This document shows, piece by piece, positions 59,293 through 64,000 of a DNA stretch of 64,000 nucleotides (position 1 is its first letter; each line of letters starts with the position of its first letter). The position numbers and the translations under genes were made by a program. Under the pieces are notes generated by a model that did no database searches, was not told where the DNA came from, and saw only the letters and a program-made list of their open reading frames with translations. The stretch is from Lysinibacillus_B sp042920265 (GTDB lineage: Bacteria; Bacillota; Bacilli; Bacillales_A; Planococcaceae), in contig NZ_JBDQZI010000012.1 of assembly GCF_042920265.1 (NCBI RefSeq), positions 1 to 64,000 of the forward strand. Reading direction: 5' to 3'.

Positions 59293-59895
59293 ATGCAACA
59301 TATTTTTGAACAAGGGACAAAGGACATTACGTTATTATTACTGCACGGGACAGGTGGGACAGAGCGTGATTTGCTTGGACTGGCAAAAGAGATTGATGCA
59401 GATGCAAATGTTTTAAGTGTGCGCGGTCAAGTATTAGAAAATGGCATGCCACGCTTTTTCCGCCGTGTTGCTGAAGGTGTGTTTGATATGGAAGATCTTC
59501 GTTTCCGTACAGATGAGTTATATGATTTTGTCAAATTAGCGAGCGTTCAGTATGGCTTTGATGCATCGAAAATTGTAGCTATTGGTTATTCAAATGGTGC
59601 GAATATTGCAGGGAATTTATTATTCCGCCATCACAATAGTTTAGTGGGCGCCATTTTACATCATCCAATGGTACCTGATCGTGAAGCAACGATGCCAAAC
59701 TTACACGGTGTAAATGTGTGGATTGGCGCAGGAACGAATGATTTCATGTGTCCACCGCAAGAATCGGAAGAGCTAGAGCAATTACTAGTAAATGCAGGTG
59801 CGCTTGTAGAAGTAGCATGGTTTGACTACGGGCATCAGCTAACAATGCCTGAAGTACAAGCAGCAAAAGCTTGGTATGATCAACTATTTGGCTAA
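59293..59895 (+). CDS. mhqD: Carboxylesterase/hydrolase MhqD
   Basis: 200 residues, an alpha/beta hydrolase. Oxyanion-hole motif LLHGTGG (17-23), nucleophile elbow GYSNGAN (about 98-104), Asp in GTNDFM and His in YGHQLT complete the triad. Sequence such as VLENGMPRFFRR is almost the same as B. subtilis MhqD, which belongs to the MhqR quinone/catechol stress regulon. No mhqR or dioxygenase gene is adjacent here. Confidence 0.92.
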   Translation: MQHIFEQGTKDITLLLLHGTGGTERDLLGLAKEIDADANVLSVRGQVLENGMPRFFRRVAEGVFDMEDLRFRTDELYDFVKLASVQYGFDASKIVAIGYSNGANIAGNLLFRHHNSLVGAILHHPMVPDREATMPNLHGVNVWIGAGTNDFMCPPQESEELEQLLVNAGALVEVAWFDYGHQLTMPEVQAAKAWYDQLFG

Positions 59896-59896
59896 T

Positions 59897-59938
59897 AAAA
59901 ACGCACTATCGCCAGTGAGCGAAAGTGCGTTTTTTCTT
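59897..59938. terminator. Bidirectional terminator, mhqD / MMPL gene
   Basis: AACGCACT ... AGTGCGTT with an extra inner stem TCGC/GCGA; T runs follow on both strands. Confidence 0.88.
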
Positions 59939-60104
59939 TGTTAAGGAAATTATAAAATGTCCCATTGTGGAAAAGAGCATCTACGTCTAGGCGAAAGCGC
60001 CATCCCCTCGCGACGCTTCGACGCCCTCCTACGTGTGGCAAGCACACTTGTCGGGATTCTCCAGCGCGTGTCGGGGATGAGCAGGCGCTTTAGCGCTTTT
60101 GTTC
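59938..60104 (-). repeat. Dispersed structured repeat, copy 1 (167 bp)
   Basis: Nearly identical to 63515-63694: three base changes and one 13-base gap over the whole length. It begins with TTGTTAAGGAAATTATAAAAT and ends with GCGCTTTTGTTC. It is much GC-richer than its surroundings and carries several short hairpins (GGCGAAAGCGCC, GTGTGGCAAGCACAC, GGCGCTTTAGCGC). It lies between the MMPL stop codon and the shared terminator, so it is part of that 3' UTR. An open frame across it (starting at 59957) is repeated in copy 2 but has no ribosome site. Confidence 0.92.
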
Positions 60105-62220
60105 AGTGCTTTGATTTTCTTTTGACAAATGGTAACCACCAGTTCCAGTCGCCGAATAATTTCATTAAGCTTGGAACGAGCATTAAACGAATAATTGTCG
60201 CATCAATGGCAACCGCAATCGCAATGCCAATCCCGATTTGTTTCACAGGCATTACATCCGTAAAGGCAAAAGCACCTGTAATAACAATCATAATGAGTGC
60301 AGCAGATGTAATAATTTTTGATGTAGAAACGAGCCCGTCGATTGTCGCTTTTGTATTTTCAACGCCTTTCTCGTATTCTTCTTGTATACGAGAAATTAAG
60401 AAGACCTCATAGTCCATGCTTAAGCCGAATACAAGACAGAATACGATGACTGGAATAATGAGTGCAATGGTCACCTCCGGGAGACCGAAATGCCCATATT
60501 GGAAAATATAAACAAGAATACCGAACGTTGAACCTAAGCCAATAACATTCATAATAATGGCTTTTAACGGAATTAAAATGGATTTAAAGGCAAGCATTAA
60601 AATAATAAAGGTTGTCACAATAATAATCGTTAAGGCGAGCCCAATCTTATTGGCAATCTCATCAAAGATTTCTTGATTGAATTTTGGTTGCCCTGCTAAT
60701 GCAAATTCCACCCCTAAATCTTGATCCATCCAATCGCGCACAAAGTTCTGTGCCTCGGTAGAAGCCCCTTGTGCATCAATGGAAATCACCATATACATTT
60801 GGTCGTCTTGTACGAAGTTTTCTGCTACCGCATTCAGCATCCCCGGTGCTTGTGGGTTAGTATTGACCATTTCCCATGTATCAACTGAATGGATATCGGC
60901 TGCCGTAAACATCGTTGTGACTTCTTTTACACGGGGATCCGCCTGTAATTTCTCTTGAATGTCGAGCATTTGCTGTAGCCCAGCACGGTCTGTCCAACCA
61001 GTGTTGCGTTCTGCAAGTAAAAATACTGTTGCTTGCTCACCGAGTCCGAATTCATCTGTTAAAGTATCATATGCTTGTCGTGCCTCGTAAGAAGTCGGGA
61101 GTGAATCGACCGTCGGAATCGCCAATTTGATATCTTTAATCGGAACCATCGCAAGTCCAAGTAAAATAACCGCTACAAAAATAATCTTAATGGGATTTTT
61201 CATCACAAAGCCAGCAAATGATCGCCAGCGACCAGCAGTCGTTTTGACACGAATGAGACGCCATTTATTTAAGCGATCACCAAGCACTGTAATGAGGGCT
61301 GGTAACAGTGTTAACCCAGAAATGACTGCTAATAGTACGGCAATCGAGCCACCAAGTGCGATATTTTGGAAAATTTCTACTTGGATGACGACCATCGCAC
61401 CAAGCCCAATCATAACGCATAGTGCAGAGAAAATAATCGAACGTCCAGCAGTCGTAATTGCTACTTGTACCGCTTCCTCAATGGATTTTTGTCCGCGTTC
61501 TTCTCGGTAACGGTTAATAAATAACAGAGCGAAGTCGATACTTAAGGCAAGTCCGAGCATTGGTACGATATTTAAGATAAAAATGGATAAATTCACATTC
61601 CCGCTTAGTAAGGTTAAAATCCCAAATGCCGCAACAACTGTGGCACCACCAACTAAAACCGGCAGTAAAGAAGAAACGACTGTACCGAATGCGAGAAGTA
61701 GTACGATAATGGCGATTGGCACACCGATTGTTTCTGCCTTCATTAAATCATTTTGGCTCGCAACGTTAATGTCTTTTGAAATAACAGGTTCTCCCGTAAT
61801 TTCAATGCCTTCTTCATCTGCTAATATGTCGCGGATTTCATCAATAATAGGGAAATAATCTTTTACCGAATTGTCAAAGTTGAGTGTAGCGTACGATAGA
61901 TGATCGCGATTGTATGCTTCCACATCGTTTGGCGAAGCAATGGAATTGATTTCCTCAATAGCTTCTAAGTTAGATAAAACCCGTTCAATTTCAGGTCCAG
62001 TTTTATCTTCAAATAAGACAAAGATGGTTTTGGCAGGGAGTCCGAATGTTTCAGAGAGCTCCTCGGTTACACGGATATGATCATCTTTTACGAAAAAGCC
62101 ATCACCCTGAAGTTTGGATGGAAGCTGCATGGCAAAATAGCCCATCGTAATGAAAAACAATATCCAAATAACGATAATGGTTTTTGCGTATTGGGTAACG
62201 AATTTTGCTATAGATTGCAC
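60103..62220 (-). CDS. MMPL/RND family transporter (YdfJ-like)
   Basis: 705 residues with twelve membrane spans in two repeats of 1+5, each with a large outside loop. Conserved membrane segments are LALSIDFALLFINRYREE and LVFGLSMDYEVFLISRIQEEY, with the Asp-Phe/Asp-Tyr proton-relay pair. It resembles B. subtilis YdfJ; substrates may be lipids or drugs. The GTG start at 62220 follows AAGGCGG by eight bases. Its stop codon overlaps the edge of dispersed repeat copy 1. Confidence 0.9.
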   Translation of the reverse strand: MQSIAKFVTQYAKTIIVIWILFFITMGYFAMQLPSKLQGDGFFVKDDHIRVTEELSETFGLPAKTIFVLFEDKTGPEIERVLSNLEAIEEINSIASPNDVEAYNRDHLSYATLNFDNSVKDYFPIIDEIRDILADEEGIEITGEPVISKDINVASQNDLMKAETIGVPIAIIVLLLAFGTVVSSLLPVLVGGATVVAAFGILTLLSGNVNLSIFILNIVPMLGLALSIDFALLFINRYREERGQKSIEEAVQVAITTAGRSIIFSALCVMIGLGAMVVIQVEIFQNIALGGSIAVLLAVISGLTLLPALITVLGDRLNKWRLIRVKTTAGRWRSFAGFVMKNPIKIIFVAVILLGLAMVPIKDIKLAIPTVDSLPTSYEARQAYDTLTDEFGLGEQATVFLLAERNTGWTDRAGLQQMLDIQEKLQADPRVKEVTTMFTAADIHSVDTWEMVNTNPQAPGMLNAVAENFVQDDQMYMVISIDAQGASTEAQNFVRDWMDQDLGVEFALAGQPKFNQEIFDEIANKIGLALTIIIVTTFIILMLAFKSILIPLKAIIMNVIGLGSTFGILVYIFQYGHFGLPEVTIALIIPVIVFCLVFGLSMDYEVFLISRIQEEYEKGVENTKATIDGLVSTSKIITSAALIMIVITGAFAFTDVMPVKQIGIGIAIAVAIDATIIRLMLVPSLMKLFGDWNWWLPFVKRKSKH

Positions 62221-62302
62221 AAAGAGAACCGCCTTTCCTTTTTCATTATGTATAATATTTTACTTGAAAATATAGCTAAATGGATAAAGTGAAACTTCAA
62301 GC

Positions 62303-62322
62303 GGTGGGGGACATCCCCCACC
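62303..62322. other. G/C-rich hairpin GGTGGGGG/CCCCCACC
   Basis: An eight-pair GC stem with a short loop, unlike the AT-rich surroundings. There is no T run. It lies between the MMPL start and the DUF47 stop. Confidence 0.5.
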
Positions 62323-62422
62323 TACTACGCTTCTCGACTTTCTTAAGTTCTAACGTAAGAGTTTTCATGCCTGTTAATACAGGATAAAAAAACATGATGT
62401 CCATTTGTAGAATCGCCTACTA

Positions 62423-63043
62423 TTATGCGTTACGCATAATGATTGTTTCAATCGTATCGGCTACGTTTTGACAATAGTCCGAGATTTCTTCTAATTGTTC
62501 ATATAAATCCTTAAATTTAATAAGACGAATAGGGTTTCTTTCATTTAAGAATAATTGCTTGATGGAGGAACGCAAAATTTCGTCACATTCCCGTTCGTAA
62601 TCCTTTACTAAAATCGCGTGTTGTCGCATACCGACTAAATCTTTTTTATTTAATAAGTCCATCGCTTTGACAATTTCATCTGTAGATTTCGTAATGTACC
62701 CTAGGAAGTCACGCATCGATTGATCGACTTCAGTGAATGAGAACATTTCAAAGTGCGCAATACAGCCTTCTGTCCCATCTAAAATATCATCCATACGAAG
62801 GGCGAGGGAAAGGATATCTTCACGTTCAATCGGTGTCATAAATGACTTGTTTAGCATGACGATGAGCTCATGAATTAATTCATCACCCGCTATTTCATAT
62901 TCCTTCATTTTAATGCTAATTTCTTTTAAATCTATCACATTTTTAATACGGGAATTATTCGCATAGTGGACAGCTTCCCGCACATTTTCAGCAATTTTAT
63001 GAAGTGCCGTGAAAAACGGGTCTTTCTTTCTTGTGTTAAACAT
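62423..63043 (-). CDS. ykaA: DUF47 (YkaA/PhoU-like) protein
   Basis: 206 residues, all helical, PhoU-like fold. Two E/D-x-x-x-D/E metal motifs are visible (EYEIAGDEL, DYERECDEI). DUF47 proteins usually pair with a Pit-type phosphate transporter, but no pit gene is adjacent here. ATG 63043 follows GGAGG. It may modulate phosphate uptake with a distant Pit. Confidence 0.9.
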   Translation of the reverse strand: MFNTRKKDPFFTALHKIAENVREAVHYANNSRIKNVIDLKEISIKMKEYEIAGDELIHELIVMLNKSFMTPIEREDILSLALRMDDILDGTEGCIAHFEMFSFTEVDQSMRDFLGYITKSTDEIVKAMDLLNKKDLVGMRQHAILVKDYERECDEILRSSIKQLFLNERNPIRLIKFKDLYEQLEEISDYCQNVADTIETIIMRNA

Positions 63044-63470
63044 GGAATGGCCTCCATTATATAAAAATTATTTCAATAAAATTTTGACTCGGGTACCATA
63101 ACAAAATATAAAAATCCTATACAATTCTTAACTGCGTATTAGTAATCTGTATAAATTTGTAACATATAAAAATGGAACATTTCAATAGTCGTTCATAATA
63201 GTTTTATATTATTTCTCGATATTTTTAATAGAAATATTGAAATTTTGATGGGAAGTAGAGTGGTTCAAGTGTTTGTTTTATCAAGGTTATGCGTATTTTT
63301 TAGACTGTCTTTTCATATCTTAATCATGATGTAGAATTAAATATTACAAAAATTTATATGGTAATTTTTGCTGATGAAATATGGAGTGATTTATTACTTT
63401 AGAATAATGAAACGCAATACTTCTTAAACTTATATATTGTACGCTTGTTTGTATAAAAATTTTCTATTTA
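63044..63470. other. AT-rich intergenic region upstream of ykaA
   Basis: About 427 bases. No gene, hairpin or clear promoter pair was recognised. Confidence 0.4.
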
Positions 63471-63512
63471 AAAATGGCTACGGTCATAAAGGGATTGCGT
63501 AGCCATTTTCTT
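63471..63512. terminator. Terminator downstream of the edge methyltransferase gene
   Basis: AAAATGGCTACG / CGTAGCCATTTT with a 15-base loop and T-rich tails on both strands. On the minus strand it closes the unit that contains the partial gene and repeat copy 2. Confidence 0.88.
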
Positions 63513-63514
63513 TA

Positions 63515-63694
63515 TTGTTAAGGAAATTATAAAATTTCGCATTGTGGATAACGGTTGTGGAAAAGAGCATCTACGTCTAGGCGAAAGCGCCATCCCCTCG
63601 CGACGCTTCGACTCCCTCCTACGTGTGGCAAGCACACTTGTCGGGATTCTCCAGCGCGTGTCGGGGATGAGCAGGCGCTTTAGCGCTTTTGTTC
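63515..63694 (-). repeat. Dispersed structured repeat, copy 2 (180 bp)
   Basis: Colinear with 59938-60104, with 13 extra bases (ATAACGGTTGTGG, near 63547-63559) that duplicate a TTGTGG. It lies between the stop codon of the edge gene and the terminator, the same placement as copy 1. Confidence 0.92.
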
Positions 63695-63695
63695 T

Positions 63696-64000
63696 TTATA
63701 AATATGCTGCTAATTCATTTTCTAAAAATGGTTTTGCATTTAGTAATTGTACAAATGCTTGGTAGCGAATACGTTGCTCTTCGCTTGGCTTTTTACCTGT
63801 ATAGTATGCACGAATTAATACATTTTTCGGTGTATGCTCCATATCGATGAATTCAAGAAGTTGTGTGTCATAGCCAACCAGTGATAAAAGTTCAGCGCGA
63901 ATGGAATCTGTCGCGAGTGAAGCAAAACGCTCTCGAATAAGTCCATGCTGTAACATCACCTCTAGAGCAGGTGTGTGGAGTTGACGATTTAGTTCATGCT
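63696..64000 (-). CDS. C-terminal part of a class I SAM-dependent methyltransferase (cut by window edge)
   Basis: About 100 residues remain; the frame is open to the window end, so the N-terminal part lies outside. The segment EHTPKNVLIRAYYTGKKP resembles the C-terminal strand region of PF13679-type methyltransferases. The SAM-binding motifs are not in view, so the call is moderate. Its TAA stop abuts dispersed repeat copy 2. Confidence 0.6.
   Translation of the reverse strand, partial: HELNRQLHTPALEVMLQHGLIRERFASLATDSIRAELLSLVGYDTQLLEFIDMEHTPKNVLIRAYYTGKKPSEEQRIRYQAFVQLLNAKPFLENELAAYL

Noticed and set aside
59957..60412. 151-codon plus-strand frame starting in the dispersed repeat
   Set aside because: It runs antisense into the MMPL gene and has no ribosome site. 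The repeat part is noted as a repeat.

Overview
The window looks like a chromosome segment of a low-GC, endospore-forming member of the Bacillales, most like the Planococcaceae (Lysinibacillus/Solibacillus group). The basis is a dense tRNA cluster of Bacillus trnB type, a gerA-type spore germinant receptor operon, many genes with close Bacillus subtilis counterparts (mhqD, yfkJ, yuzA, yuzB, ykaA, opuA, yoaI-type hydroxylase), AGGAGG-type ribosome binding sites and AT-rich intergenic DNA. The genus is inferred from gene content only. Layout: 1-1770 is the end of a tRNA operon (18 complete tRNAs plus the 3' end of tRNA-Val), probably the tail of an rRNA operon outside the window. 2.0-9.5 kb holds stress and export genes: a VTT membrane protein, an SDR, a TetR regulator with a BmrA-like ABC exporter, a phosphodiesterase and an HpaB-type hydroxylase. 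9.8-14.7 kb is an osmoprotection unit: a BusR-like GntR/RCK_C regulator, a DapB-like protein and a glycine betaine ABC transporter, with paired inverted repeats over the promoter. 14.8-25.4 kb carries small membrane proteins, a germinant receptor operon (A-C-D-B), NhaC, a degenerate 21/19-bp repeat array, a 31-aa membrane peptide behind an FNR/CRP-type site, and cobT. 25.5-36.0 kb is housekeeping and accessory metabolism: DNA repair enzymes, a Hanks-type kinase coupled to an Arg/Ser-rich peptide, transporters, phosphatases and an rRNA methyltransferase. 
The most unusual region is 36.0-51.8 kb, all on the minus strand. It is a Gram-positive Pel exopolysaccharide operon: secreted beta-helix protein, a sugar epimerase fused to PelD (with an intact RxxD c-di-GMP site), PelE, PelA deacetylase, PelF and PelG. 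PelG is fused in frame to a CotH-type kinase domain, and the operon runs on into a VTC-type polyphosphate polymerase and a DUF4956 membrane protein. Overlapping or touching genes argue for one transcript, joining a c-di-GMP-controlled polysaccharide exporter to a CotH/VTC/DUF4956 module. An 870-base leader and a hybrid LytS-type sensor kinase precede it. 52.3-64.0 kb returns to ordinary genes (YebC, a chemoreceptor, an M3 peptidase, an AI-2E-family protein, MhqD, an MMPL transporter, DUF47) and contains two nearly identical copies of a structured 167/180-bp repeat, each lying between a stop codon and its terminator.
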